A stretch of 64,000 nt of DNA from Chloroflexota bacterium (lineage in GTDB: Bacteria > Chloroflexota > Dehalococcoidia > UBA2979). Numbering within the stretch: the stretch's first letter is position 1; the number at the start of each line of letters is the position of its first letter. Shown here piece by piece: positions 45,801 to 53,943 of this stretch. Below the pieces are notes generated by a model. The model was not told where the DNA came from. It ran no database searches and saw nothing but the letters and a program-made list of their open reading frames with translations. The stretch lies in NCBI GenBank assembly GCA_026713865.1, contig JAPONQ010000042.1, positions 39,973 to 103,972 on the forward strand, in the 5' to 3' direction. Position numbers and translations under genes: made by a program.

Positions 45801-46225
45801 AGGACGGGGAGGTCGCGGGCGAAGACCCCGGTGATGGCGTCGACGTCGGCGTCGACCAGGAACTCGGCGCGAAGCTCGTCGAGAAAGCCGTCCGTGAGGT
45901 GACCCGGCGCGCCCTCGTGCGCCCGCGCCGGGTCGTAGGCGAGGGCGATATCGACCTCTTCGAAGGTGTCGTAGACGCCGGAGGTGAGCGAGTAGCCGAC
46001 CGTGTCGCCGGTCGTGAACGCGGCGCTGATGATGAGCGTGGAGAGCGTCAGGCCGATCACGATCAGGGCCGTCTGCTGGGGTCGCCGCCCGAGATTGCGG
46101 ATGCCCATCCGGAAGAGGATCGGCTGGCGCAGCCACACCCAGCCGACCACGCCGAGCGAGAGCGCCAGCAGGATGAGCAGCCCGATCATGATGCTCGTCA
46201 GCGGGACGCCGAAGAGGCTATCCAT
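42815..46225 (-). CDS. ABC transporter permease, FtsX/MacB-like, double-domain
   Basis: A 1136-residue membrane protein with two FtsX-type halves. The first has an N-terminal helix ([23 protein letters not shown]), a large extracytoplasmic MacB_PCD-like domain (about 75-300) and three helices. A cluster of extra helices fills about 460-680. Then come a second MacB_PCD-like domain (about 790-1000) and three closing helices ending in [23 protein letters not shown], the classical FtsX C-terminus. It probably moves lipids, lipoproteins or antimicrobial peptides out of the membrane. It overlaps its ATPase gene by 8 bp. Confidence 0.87.
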   Translation of the reverse strand: MDSLFGVPLTSIMIGLLILLALSLGVVGWVWLRQPILFRMGIRNLGRRPQQTALIVIGLTLSTLIISAAFTTGDTVGYSLTSGVYDTFEEVDIALAYDPARAHEGAPGHLTDGFLDELRAEFLVDADVDAITGVFARDLPVLNTRERLSEPSAVVVGVDPETIDELGALRSPGGDGVSAGVLGGDRFFVSRQLAEEINAGPGSRLQVFVGNEAQAVEVVDIVQDSSLTGAGIQLTGGGLVGHIDSVRRLDGDPGELSLIVFSALGGTRGSLDAANALQERIEDYLEETGAPAQIAFTKAEGVAAAELVGSIFVTFFLLFGLFSIAAGVMLIFLIFVMLAAERRSEMGMARAIGMRRLHLTEMFLAEGSGYNLFAAIVGALLGVAVAYGITWLVGIAFADFNFSIIFHVNPQGFVIAFALGVVLTFATIAFSSLRAANINIVRAIRDLPEPQPLRGADRSLAGIGRAAVGALWVLAWVALVSIWAAAAFGAFLVGLATYGLGVIALLLAMALFVLGTRSVPRGRFLPDNGWRTWLLWGLWICLFSVVALATLVLLNTRDWAARSRNAGGWALWMLVAGVVGLWLGGWVWGQAAPYSGGLTLVVLAAAMLAVYFGAATRAAFTTAAGLLLLFWLTPLPFSLIWDVTADDTDPVRLIAGLLPLIPEPREIAGNVEMFFVSGMAITVSSTLVVIFNAQLLLALLRGGGAVFHGIAPAIKMAVSYPLAARFRTGMTLAMFVLIVFSLVVMATLNYNFSQLFFSTDAKAGFDVVVDGNPSNQVGDLRPALAGSEVRDGELAGVGRTRSLFLRVGEEGRAPPAGDAEFYRLVDVDREFLEVAEIPLASRARGYDSDASVVEALLSDPGTAIADDAILGVEGFGPGGDLFTLSDARVEAIRGGDPYEPVRVTVSDPESGNVLELRIIGFMEAQVSGILPQLSGIFAHDAGIERLSADGRTTETFFVRAAGSPSTDDLEELADRIESTLLERGVQASAIQALIDDQARASTQFQLLFEAFMGLGLIVGIAALGVIAFRTVVERRQQIGMLRALGYTRKLVALSFFMESSFIALTGIALGLVLGTALSYNLLTDPAFTEGTEIAFRFPWVRILLISGIAYGASALMTLAPARAASRVPVAEALRYE

Positions 46226-46928
46226 CGTGGGCGACTGCGGCCCGGGTCTCCTCGCGGATGATGAGACCGTCCTGCATGTGGATCGTGCGGTGGCAGCGCG
46301 CCGCGATCTCGGGATCGTGGGTCACGATCACGAACGTCTGCCGGCGCTCCCGGTTGAGCTCCTGCATCAGGGACATGATCTCGTTGGCGTTGGCGGTATC
46401 GAGATCGCCGGTGGGCTCATCGCCCCACACGATGGCCGGGTCGTTGACCAGCGCCCGCGCGATCGTGACGCGCTGTCGCTGGCCGCCGGAGAGCTGCGCG
46501 GGGCGGTGAGCCTGCCACTGGGCGAGGCCGACCCGGTCGAGCGAGGCGAGGGCGCGCTCGCGCGACTCGGCCGGGGGCGTGCCGGAGACGAGCAGCGGAA
46601 GCTCGACGTTCTCGGCCGCGGAGAGGACGGGAAGCAGGTTGTAGAACTGGAAGATGAAGCCCATCTTTCGCGCCCGGTACGAGGTGCGCGTGTCGTCGTC
46701 GAGCGTCGCGAGGTCGGTGCTGTCGATGCGCACGGCACCCACGGAAGGGTCGTCGATGCCGGCGAGGCAGTTGAGCAGCGTGGTCTTGCCGCAGCCGGAG
46801 GGCCCCATCACGGCGAGCATCTCGCCGCGCTCGACGCGCAGGTCGACTCCCCGGAGCGCGTGCGTCCGCACATCGCCACTGACGTAGATCTTCTCGAGGC
46901 GCTCGACCTCGATGATCGGTTCTGCCAC
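46218..46928 (-). CDS. ABC transporter ATPase, LolD/MacB family
   Basis: A 236-residue ATPase with Walker [11 protein letters not shown]-loop [22 protein letters not shown], signature LSGGQRQR, Walker [13 protein letters not shown] and H-loop VTHD. It pairs with the overlapping FtsX-like permease. GTG 46928 has GGAGCGGAG upstream. Divergent LiaF-like genes follow on the other side and may report on envelope stress. Confidence 0.93.
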   Translation of the reverse strand: MAEPIIEVERLEKIYVSGDVRTHALRGVDLRVERGEMLAVMGPSGCGKTTLLNCLAGIDDPSVGAVRIDSTDLATLDDDTRTSYRARKMGFIFQFYNLLPVLSAAENVELPLLVSGTPPAESRERALASLDRVGLAQWQAHRPAQLSGGQRQRVTIARALVNDPAIVWGDEPTGDLDTANANEIMSLMQELNRERRQTFVIVTHDPEIAARCHRTIHMQDGLIIREETRAAVAHDG

Positions 46929-47086
46929 GTCCGGCTCCGCTCCGCCGGTTGCCTGCCGGCCGCGGTCACCGTACGTGAGGGCCCGCTAACGGTCTCGTGA
47001 TCGCGCCGCGCGCGCGGCGTCCCCGGTCGCTGCGAGTTCCGGCTCGGGCGGGCGTAGACTGGCGGGAGTCCCGGGCCTCCGGGGCG

Positions 47087-47269
47087 ATGCGACCGGTGGG
47101 GGTGGCGATGGCGCTCGGTGTCGCGCTCATCATCATCGGTGCGATCTTCCTCCTCGAATCGCTCGGGCTGAGCGACTACGGGATCGCGGAGCTGTGGCCC
47201 CTCATCCTGATCGGGATCGGCGGCGTGATTCTCTATGAGCGGCTGCGCCGGTCCCTTCGCCGCGGCTGA
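47087..47269 (+). CDS. Small LiaI/LiaF transmembrane-type protein
   Basis: A 60-residue protein with two hydrophobic segments (ALGVALIIIGAIFLLESLGL and LWPLILIGIGGVILYERLRR), the pattern of the LiaI-LiaF-like transmembrane domain. ATG 47087; another in-frame ATG is at 47105. TAGACT at 47055-47060 is a possible -10 box. It lies directly before a LiaF-like gene. Confidence 0.65.
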   Translation: MRPVGVAMALGVALIIIGAIFLLESLGLSDYGIAELWPLILIGIGGVILYERLRRSLRRG

Positions 47270-47291
47270 GGCCGACCGGGGGCGCGGCACC

Positions 47292-47861
47292 GTGAGCTAC
47301 CGGCTCTCCGTTGTCCTTCCCGTCACGCTCGGTCTCTACCTGATGTGCCTCGGCGCGGTGCTGCTCGTCGACAGCACCGGCACACGCTCGCTCGGCATCT
47401 CGGGCGTGGCCGGGGCCGCCATCGGGCTGGCGCTGGTCGCGATGGGCGTCCTGACCGCGCTCGCCGCGTGGCGGGCGCGTCGCTTCACCCGGCGACTGCG
47501 TCGAGCGATCGGGCACGTCCGCTCCTCCGAGCAGGGCTGGCGGGTCGATGACGCCGTCATCTCCACGGTGCTCGGCGACATCTCGCTCGACTTCCGGGGG
47601 ACGGACCTTCCCCAGGGCGAAACGGAGCTCACGCTCCTCTGCTGGCTCGGGACGCTGCAGGTCGTCGTGCCGCGGGAGTTCGCGGTCTCGGTGTCGGCGC
47701 AGGCACTCGTGGGGACGGTCGAGGCGCTGGGCCGTCGCGAGGAAGGCCTGATGCGTGACATCAATGTCCGCACGCACGGCTACGAGCAGGCGGCTCGGCG
47801 CCTTCACCTCCAGGTTTCGACCCTGGTGGGCGAGGCCCGCGTCACCAGGGCGACCGACTAG
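47292..47861 (+). CDS. LiaF-like membrane protein
   Basis: A 189-residue protein with two N-terminal membrane helices (SVVLPVTLGLYLMCLGAVLLV and GAAIGLALVAMGVLTALAAW) and a C-terminal beta-rich cytosolic part (VISTVLGDISLDFRGTDLP, ELTLLCWLGTLQVVVPREFAV). The latter resembles the LiaF C-terminal 'cell-wall-active antibiotic response' domain, in which repeated VxxxxGDxxLDL strands form a beta-helix. No LiaRS two-component genes are adjacent. GTG 47292 has a G-rich site upstream. Confidence 0.65.
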   Translation: MSYRLSVVLPVTLGLYLMCLGAVLLVDSTGTRSLGISGVAGAAIGLALVAMGVLTALAAWRARRFTRRLRRAIGHVRSSEQGWRVDDAVISTVLGDISLDFRGTDLPQGETELTLLCWLGTLQVVVPREFAVSVSAQALVGTVEALGRREEGLMRDINVRTHGYEQAARRLHLQVSTLVGEARVTRATD

Positions 47862-47890
47862 AGGGTCCGGCCGCGCGAACGCCCGCGTTT

Positions 47891-48550
47891 TCAGCGCACG
47901 CCCGCAGCCGCCGCCGGACCGTCGCGCAGCGGGCAGGAGAAACAGCTCTCGAGTGCCGGGGGTTCCGATGCGATGCCCCCGATCGCGGCGAGCAGGCGCC
48001 GCGCGCTCCACAGCGGCAGGCCGATCACCGAGCAGAGGCAGCCCTCGGTCTCCGCCGCCGGGGCGAACTCCCGATCCTGGATGGCGTAGCCACCCGCCTT
48101 GTCGAACGGCTCGCCGCGCGCGAGGTAGCGCTCGATCTCCGCGCGCGAGTAGCTCCGCATGCGCACCCGGGTCGACACGCATTCCGTGCCGCTGCGCTCC
48201 CCCCGGATCGCGGCCACGCCGGTCACGACGCGGTGCACCCGCCCGCGGAGCGCGTGGAGCATCGCGCGCGCCGACTCGGCATCGGGGGGCTTTCCCAAGG
48301 GCGCGGCGTCGGGTGCCACGACGATGGTGTCGGCTCCGAGCACGAGCGCCCCGGGGACGAGGCCGTCCACCGCCCGGGCCTTCGCCAGCGCGAGCTCGAC
48401 GGCACGGCGCCCGGGGCAGGGCTCGCCGCTCGACTCGTCGATCTGCGGGGGGTGAGTGGAGAAGGAGACACCGAGCGCGGCGAGCAGATCGCGTCTTCTC
48501 GGTGATTCCGAGGCGAGCACGATCGACCCGGCCGCTCCCCGCTTCGTCAC
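47891..48550 (-). CDS. Maf-family nucleotide pyrophosphatase
   Basis: A 219-residue Maf protein with SESPRRRDLLAALG at the N-terminus, ADTIVVAPDAAPLGKPPD, GRVHRVVTGVA and the DKAGGYAIQD motif. Maf enzymes hydrolyse non-canonical or canonical nucleoside triphosphates to monophosphates. The C-terminal ~30 residues (ESCFSCPLRDG) are an extension beyond the usual family end. It starts 4 bp inside the end of the uracil methyltransferase gene. Confidence 0.9.
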   Translation of the reverse strand: MTKRGAAGSIVLASESPRRRDLLAALGVSFSTHPPQIDESSGEPCPGRRAVELALAKARAVDGLVPGALVLGADTIVVAPDAAPLGKPPDAESARAMLHALRGRVHRVVTGVAAIRGERSGTECVSTRVRMRSYSRAEIERYLARGEPFDKAGGYAIQDREFAPAAETEGCLCSVIGLPLWSARRLLAAIGGIASEPPALESCFSCPLRDGPAAAAGVR

Positions 48551-49953
48551 GGCTCCGGCAGCGGTTCGCCGGCGCCGCCGGGATCACCCCCCGGCGGGAG
48601 ATCCGAGGGGGGCGTCGCCGCCTGCCGATCGAGCGTGGCGATGCACTCCACGTGCTGCGTGTGCGGGAACATGTCGAGGGGCTCCACCGACCGCAGGACG
48701 AAGGGGAGGCGGTCTCCCGCCGCGTCGCCTTCGACGAGCAGGCGGAGATCGCGGGCGAGCGTCGCCGGGTCGCAGGAGACGTAGACCAGGCGCCGGCACG
48801 CCGAGAGCAAGAGCGCCTCGACGATGCCTGGCCCGAGCCCCGTGCGCGGCGGGTCGACGACGACGAGATCGGGAGCGGGCTCCAGCCCGGGCAGGATCTC
48901 CTCGACGTTCCCGGTCAGGCGCGTCACGTTCGCCAGGCCGGCGAGGTTGACATCGGCGTCGTCTCCTGCGGCCGCGGATCCCTCGATGGTGATCACGCGA
49001 ACCTCCGCGTCGCGGGCCAGCAGGGCGGCGAAGGTCCCGACGCCCGAGTAGGCGTCGACGACGACCCGCGGCCGGGCCTCGCGCACGCGCTCGCGCACGA
49101 TCCGGATCAGCTGCTCCGCCTGCCGCGTGTTGACCTGGAAGAAGGCGGCGGCAGAGATGCGGAAGAGACGGCCGCCGAGCGCCTCGTGGTAGTGCTCCTG
49201 GCCGGAGGCGAGCGGCCGGCGCCCGGGCCGGAAGCGAAGCTCCGGCTGGATCAAGAGCTCCCCGGTGGCCTCGCCCACGCGCACGGAGAGCTGCCGGGTC
49301 CCCATCGTCTTCCCCTGCGCGCGCTTGAGCACCGCGTTGACGGCGTCGTGCGCGATCGGGCAGCGGTCGACGCGGAGGAACTGGTGCGTCCCGCGCCGCA
49401 TGAAGCCGATGTCGCCGTTGCGACGGACGGTGAAGCGCATGTGGTTGCGGTACCCCCACGGCTCCGCCATCCCCCGCGCCGGCGAGACGGGCGGATCGGC
49501 GAAGCGCCCGATGCGGCGCAGCTGATCGCGAACGAGTCCCGTCTTCAGTACCAGCTGCTCCTCGTAGTCGATGTGCTGGAGCTGGCAGCCGCCGCAGGTC
49601 CCGAAGTAGGGGCACGCGGGCTCGACCCGCCGCGGCGAGGCCTCGCGGATCTCGATCGCGCGCGCCTCAAGGTAGGAGGGAGACTCCGACGTGACCTCGG
49701 CGAGCACTCGCTCGCCCGGCAGCGCGTACTCCACGAACACGACGCGTCCGTCCGGGCCTCGACCGACGCACGTGCCCCCGGACGCGAATCCCTCGATGGT
49801 CAGCTCGATGGGCGGGGGGAGCTCGCTCCGCGCGCGCCGGCGGCGGCGGCGGCGGCGCTCCCGCTTGCTCTCGCGAGGGGGTCCCGTGAGGGGATCGACC
49901 TCGGGTGCGGGAGGCGGTGCCGTACCGGGCTGCGTATCGTCGGCGTCAGGCAT
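48547..49953 (-). CDS. 23S rRNA / tRNA uracil-5-methyltransferase, RumA/TrmA family
   Basis: A 468-residue SAM-dependent RNA methyltransferase. It has an N-terminal TRAM-like domain (ELTIEGFASGGTCVGR, VFVEYALPGERV), a 4Fe-4S site (CPYFGTCGGCQLQH), the SAM motif VVDAYSGVGTFAALLA, VVVDPPRTGLG and the catalytic cysteine in LVYVSCDPATLARDL. A basic RRRRRRRRR patch near residue 30 is unusual and may bind RNA. A TACGAT hexamer six bases before the ATG suggests a leaderless mRNA. Confidence 0.92.
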   Translation of the reverse strand: MPDADDTQPGTAPPPAPEVDPLTGPPRESKRERRRRRRRRARSELPPPIELTIEGFASGGTCVGRGPDGRVVFVEYALPGERVLAEVTSESPSYLEARAIEIREASPRRVEPACPYFGTCGGCQLQHIDYEEQLVLKTGLVRDQLRRIGRFADPPVSPARGMAEPWGYRNHMRFTVRRNGDIGFMRRGTHQFLRVDRCPIAHDAVNAVLKRAQGKTMGTRQLSVRVGEATGELLIQPELRFRPGRRPLASGQEHYHEALGGRLFRISAAAFFQVNTRQAEQLIRIVRERVREARPRVVVDAYSGVGTFAALLARDAEVRVITIEGSAAAGDDADVNLAGLANVTRLTGNVEEILPGLEPAPDLVVVDPPRTGLGPGIVEALLLSACRRLVYVSCDPATLARDLRLLVEGDAAGDRLPFVLRSVEPLDMFPHTQHVECIATLDRQAATPPSDLPPGGDPGGAGEPLPEP

Positions 49954-49959
49954 GGCACG

Positions 49960-49965
49960 ATCGTA
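49960..49965 (-). promoter_or_regulatory. Putative leaderless -10 element (TACGAT)
   Basis: Minus-strand TACGAT, then six bases, then the ATG at 49953. The hexamer is the same as that before the sirtuin gene. Confidence 0.45.
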
Positions 49966-50018
49966 GCGCGTACGCTGCTCGGCGGCGCAGAGTGCTGCGG
50001 GCCCCGGGAGGAGCGGCG

Positions 50019-51260
50019 ATGGCAGCAGCGGGGAGTTTCCCGGCACCAGGCCGGGGCAGGGCCGGTCGCCGGGCCCCCGCGCCGCGCCGCGAGCCGACGC
50101 CGGTGGCGCGCATCGCGCGCGAGCTGCTCCCGATTCCGACGGCGCCCTATCTCGAGCAGGACGTCCTCGCCTACGTCCGGCGCTTCGCCGGCGAGCGTGG
50201 GCTCGACTTCGCCCTCGACCGCTTCGGCAACGGCTACGTGCGGCACCTCGGAAGGCGCCGCCGCGGCGCCGCGGCGCGTCCGCTCGTGCTCAGCGCTCAC
50301 GCCGACCACCCCGGTTTCGTCGTGACGGCCGTGGAGGGCCGGAGGCTCGATCTCGAGTTCCGCGGCGGCGTCCCTGCCTCCTACGGTCGCGGCGAGCGCG
50401 TGCGCCTCTTCCCCGCGCCTGCCGGCGGCGAGGGCGCCGGCGGCGTTCCGGCGGATCTGGGCCTCGCCGTGATCGACAGCGTCGACGCCGATGAGCGCGG
50501 GCGGATCCGCTCGGCGCTGGCAACGGCCGCCGCCGGTGCGGCTCCGCGGCCCGGCGACCTTGCGCTCTGGGATGTGGAGCCGGTGCGGGTTCGCGGCCGC
50601 CGTCTGGTGGCGCGCGGGTGCGACGACCTCGCGGGCGTGGTCAGCGTGCTCGCAGCCCTCGACCGCGCGGTGGCGACGCGGGCGGCCGGGGAGCTGATCG
50701 GACTCTTCACGCGCGCCGAGGAGGTGGGCCTGCTCGGCGCGTCGGCGGCGGCTCGCGCCCGGCTGCTCCCGGACGATGCCGTCGTGATCGCGGTCGAAAC
50801 ATCATCGTCGTCCGGCGGCCGCGCGCGTTCGGGCGCGGGACCGATCGTGCGGGTCGGCGATGCCATGCATCTCTTCTCCCCCGCGGTTGCGCTGTGGATC
50901 ACGGGCGTCGCGCAGGCGCTCGCGCGTGAGGATGACGGCTTCCGCTTCCAGCGCCGGCTGATGGATGGCGGCGTGACCGAGGCGACCGCCTACGATCTCT
51001 ACGGGTACGAGACCGGGGCGCTCTGCGTCGCGCTCGCCAACTACCACAACGGAGGCCCCGGCGGGCGTGTCGCCGCGGAGAGCGTCGACCTGGGGGACCT
51101 CGAGGGGCTGGTGCGGCTGATGTCGCGGCTGCTCGCTGAGCTGAGGCGGCTGCCGAGAGCGCGCCCGGAGCTCCTCGCTCGCTACGACCGGCTCGCACGC
51201 GGTGCGGGACCGCGGCTGTGCTCCCGCAGCGCCAGGGGTTCGCGGTCCGGGACCGGGTAG
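50019..51260 (+). CDS. M42-family aminopeptidase-like protein
   Basis: A 413-residue metallopeptidase. Family marks are LSAHADHPGFVV (first metal histidine), ARGCDDLAGVVSVLAALD (bridging aspartate), FTRAEEVGLLGA (catalytic and metal glutamates), IAVETSSS and LANYHNGGPGG with the last histidine. The insert domain around 110-190 fits the M42 beta-domain. It trims N-terminal residues from peptides in the cytosol. ATG 50019 has GGAGGAG six bases upstream. The C-terminal ~20 residues are basic and without similarity. Confidence 0.85.
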   Translation: MAAAGSFPAPGRGRAGRRAPAPRREPTPVARIARELLPIPTAPYLEQDVLAYVRRFAGERGLDFALDRFGNGYVRHLGRRRRGAAARPLVLSAHADHPGFVVTAVEGRRLDLEFRGGVPASYGRGERVRLFPAPAGGEGAGGVPADLGLAVIDSVDADERGRIRSALATAAAGAAPRPGDLALWDVEPVRVRGRRLVARGCDDLAGVVSVLAALDRAVATRAAGELIGLFTRAEEVGLLGASAAARARLLPDDAVVIAVETSSSSGGRARSGAGPIVRVGDAMHLFSPAVALWITGVAQALAREDDGFRFQRRLMDGGVTEATAYDLYGYETGALCVALANYHNGGPGGRVAAESVDLGDLEGLVRLMSRLLAELRRLPRARPELLARYDRLARGAGPRLCSRSARGSRSGTG

Positions 51261-51302
51261 GGTGCCCTCTGCCCCGGGGGAGCCGCCCGGGACCGTCCCG
51301 CC

Positions 51303-52388
51303 TCAGGGCATGAGCGCGGGGGCGATCTCGCGCAGGGCCGCGACAAGCGCCGCGAAGCGGGCGCTCTCGCCGACGTCGAGCGCGCGGTCGGGAAGCGGGA
51401 GGTCCAGCTGCGTCACGGCGCCCGCGCAGCGGGCGGCGGCGGACGGGAGCTCCTCCCACGTGCCGGCCACGCAGAACTCGTCGAGCATGTCGTCGCCGCC
51501 CTCCCCCGAGAGCTCCTGCCACCGCCCGCTGCCGGCGAGCCGGCGCATCCGCTCCGCGCGCCCCTCCCAGCCGTGGAGCCGGACGACGCCGGCGGCCGCC
51601 CGCGTCACCAGGGCTCGGGCGAGCTCGCCGCGGACGCGCTCGCGCTCCGCCGCAACGCTCGACTCATCGGGGCCGGTCGCGACGTAGCCGGCCCCCCGCA
51701 ACTGCGGGCGCGCGGGCTGGCTGTCGTGCCCGGCGAGGCCGCCGCGGCGCTCCCGCGCCCCCTCGAGGAGGGCGGGGAGGATCACCTCCCGCGCGTAGCG
51801 GTAGCTCACCGCCTGCGGGACGATCGCCCCGTCCGCAATGCTCCCCGCGAGGCGGGCGGTGAACGGCGTGACCGCTGAGATCAGGATCGGGATGCGCGGG
51901 TTCGCGATCGGCCCGGGGTTGAAGGCCGGCGAGGTGAGCCGGTACTGGTAGAACTCGCCCTGGTACACCGGCCGCGTGCCGTGCTGCCAGGAGTCCCAGA
52001 TCGCCCGCAGGCAGGCGACGTAGTCGACGATCCGCGGGCCGGGCGGCGCCCACGGCACGGAGAAGCGGCGCTCGTTGTGGCTCTTCACCTGCGTTCCGAG
52101 CCCGAGCACGAAGCGGCCACCCGAATAGCCGGCGAGATCCCACGCGAGGTTGGCCATGATGTGGGGTGCGCGGGGGAAGGCGATCGCGACCGCCGTGCCC
52201 AGCGCGATCGTCGTCGTGTGCTCCGCGGCGAGCGCGAGCGGAAGGAAGGGATGGTGCGTCGTCTCGCCCACGGAGAGCGAGTCGAAGCCCAGTGCCTCGG
52301 CCTGCCGCGCGGCGATCGCGATCGTCGAGAGCTCGGCCTTGGTCGTGCCGCCGACGCGCATCGGCGGCGGATCGGAGGGGAGCGGCAT
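51303..52388 (-). CDS. LLM-class flavin-dependent oxidoreductase (paralogue 3)
   Basis: A 361-residue luciferase-like TIM barrel: AIAARQAEALGFDSLSVGETTHHPFLPLALAAEHT, GTAVAIAFPRAPHIMANLAWDLAGYSGGRFVLGLGTQVKSHNERRF and IPILISAVTPFTARLAGSIADG. This is the MSMEG_2256-like F420-dependent subgroup, different from the pair at 34563-36383. The function is unknown. Start ATG 52388; 11 bp separate it from the upstream gene on the same strand. Confidence 0.86.
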   Translation of the reverse strand: MPLPSDPPPMRVGGTTKAELSTIAIAARQAEALGFDSLSVGETTHHPFLPLALAAEHTTTIALGTAVAIAFPRAPHIMANLAWDLAGYSGGRFVLGLGTQVKSHNERRFSVPWAPPGPRIVDYVACLRAIWDSWQHGTRPVYQGEFYQYRLTSPAFNPGPIANPRIPILISAVTPFTARLAGSIADGAIVPQAVSYRYAREVILPALLEGARERRGGLAGHDSQPARPQLRGAGYVATGPDESSVAAERERVRGELARALVTRAAAGVVRLHGWEGRAERMRRLAGSGRWQELSGEGGDDMLDEFCVAGTWEELPSAAARCAGAVTQLDLPLPDRALDVGESARFAALVAALREIAPALMP

Positions 52389-52399
52389 CGGTCGTTGGC

Positions 52400-53071
52400 T
52401 TACTCGGAGTCCACGCCGTCGGGGCCGGGAGCCTCGCCGGGGGTGCTCTCACCCGGAGGCTCGGGGTCATCATCATCGGCCGATGCGGACTGGCCGAAGC
52501 GGGCGGCCGGCGCGAGAGTCGGCCCACCGTTCTCGAGCAGCTGCCACACTGCCTCCTCCGTGGAGCTGTGGACGTGCCCCTCGCGGGCGAGCCGCGTGAT
52601 CAGCCGCCCGTCCCACCCGCGTCCGCGCAGGACGCGCGCGACCGCGGTCGCGCGCTCCGCCTTGTCGAGGACCACCGCGAGCAGGAGCTCCCACTCGAGC
52701 GGGGTGGCCAGCACCGTCACGCCGTTGCACGGGACGCGGACCCGCGCGTCCCAGAGCGCGGGGATCTCCTGCGGCCGGAGGACGTCGTATCGGCCCTGGA
52801 ACTGGGCGTCGCCGAAGATGAAGACGGGGACCGAATCCCTCAGGAAGTGGAGACGCTGCGCCGCGAGCTGGCGCCCGGCGAGCCAGCGCGCATCGAGGTC
52901 GAGCATCTCGGCGAGCTGCCCGGAGGTCGTCGCCGTGGTGATGAACTCCAGGTTCGGCGAGGGGGCATCCGCCCCCTGCAACCTCGCCGAGGCCGCCCCC
53001 ACCAGCGCCCAGACGTCGTCACCCGCCGCCTCCTGGACGACACGCACGAGCGCGCTGAGGACGGCGTCCAT
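52400..53071 (-). CDS. Hypothetical protein, possibly degenerate nucleotidyltransferase-like fold
   Basis: A 223-residue protein. The N-terminal ~100 residues (DDVWALVGAASARLQGADAP, LEFITTATTSGQLAEML) resemble the layout of a minimal nucleotidyltransferase, but the usual GxS and DxD catalytic residues are not intact. A helical middle part follows (TVLATPLEWELLLAVVLDKAERATAVARVLRG). The tail from 195 is very acidic and proline-rich. The function is unknown. Confidence 0.55.
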   Translation of the reverse strand: MDAVLSALVRVVQEAAGDDVWALVGAASARLQGADAPSPNLEFITTATTSGQLAEMLDLDARWLAGRQLAAQRLHFLRDSVPVFIFGDAQFQGRYDVLRPQEIPALWDARVRVPCNGVTVLATPLEWELLLAVVLDKAERATAVARVLRGRGWDGRLITRLAREGHVHSSTEEAVWQLLENGGPTLAPAARFGQSASADDDDPEPPGESTPGEAPGPDGVDSE

Positions 53072-53255
53072 GTCGGGTGGGGACGGCGGTGCGCTCTCGA
53101 TGTAGACGGCCCGGCCTCCAGATGTCGTCGCCTCGAAAGCGCGATCATAACGCGCGTCGGCGAGATGCGCCCCCGTGCCGCCGCCCGGAGTCGGTCTCGC
53201 ACCTCAGATTGGCACGCCGTCGCCGCTCGTGGGACGATGACCGCGAGGGACTGCC

Positions 53256-53918
53256 ATGCCGAAGCAGGTCACCAACGTCGCATCCGACGATGCGCTCACG
53301 ACGATCTACCGGCTCTCCCACGACGAACACGAGGAGGTGATCGCGGCGCGCGTCGCGGAGCGCCTCGGGATCCGACCGGCCTCGGCAGCGGGAATGCTCT
53401 CGCGCCTGGCGCGAGACAGGCTGGTCGCCGTCGATGGGCGCAAGCGCATCTCGCTGACGGAGGCCGGGTTCGCGCGCGCCGAGCACATGGTGCGCCGGCA
53501 CCGCCTCGCGGAGTGCCTGCTCGTCGAGACACTGCGGCTGGAGTGGTGGCGTGCCTACGAGGAGGCGCACCTCATGGAGCACGCGATCTCCGACCACACC
53601 GAGGCGCTCATCGTCGAGCGACTCGGCGACCCCTCCGTCTCGCCGTTCGGCTACCCGGTTCCCGGACACCCGCGCGCGCCGAGGCTGTCCATGCGGCGCC
53701 TCTCGGACCTCGAGGCCGGCGACCGCGCGGTCGTGCAGCGCGTCTACGAGGAGGACGAACAGCTGCTGCGCTTCTTCGACGGGGAGGGCATCCGCCCGGG
53801 GGCGCACCTGCTCTTGCGGGAGGTGGCGCCGTATCGCGGGACGGTGACGATCGACCTCGGCGAGCGCGATCTCGTCCTCGGCCTCGAGGCGGCGAGGCGC
53901 ATCTGGGTCGAGGAGTAG
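53256..53918 (+). CDS. DtxR/MntR-family metal-dependent transcriptional regulator
   Basis: A 220-residue regulator. It has a winged helix (about 10-65: EVIAARVAERLGIRPASAAGMLSRLARDRLVAVDG), the metal-binding and dimerisation domain (RRHRLAECLLVETLRLEWWRAYEEAHLMEHAISDHTEALI) and a C-terminal FeoA/SH3-like domain (about 145-215). It should bind Fe(II) or Mn(II) and repress metal-uptake genes. No obvious target is adjacent. ATG 53256 is preceded by GAGGGA. Confidence 0.9.
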   Translation: MPKQVTNVASDDALTTIYRLSHDEHEEVIAARVAERLGIRPASAAGMLSRLARDRLVAVDGRKRISLTEAGFARAEHMVRRHRLAECLLVETLRLEWWRAYEEAHLMEHAISDHTEALIVERLGDPSVSPFGYPVPGHPRAPRLSMRRLSDLEAGDRAVVQRVYEEDEQLLRFFDGEGIRPGAHLLLREVAPYRGTVTIDLGERDLVLGLEAARRIWVEE

Positions 53919-53943
53919 GTGCGCCGTCAGCTCGCGTGGCCCG

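Noticed and set aside
43409..46261. A 950-codon plus-strand frame opposite the FtsX-like permease
   Set aside because: Antisense to a coherent membrane protein; composed mainly of E, R, D, G and H with no domain.
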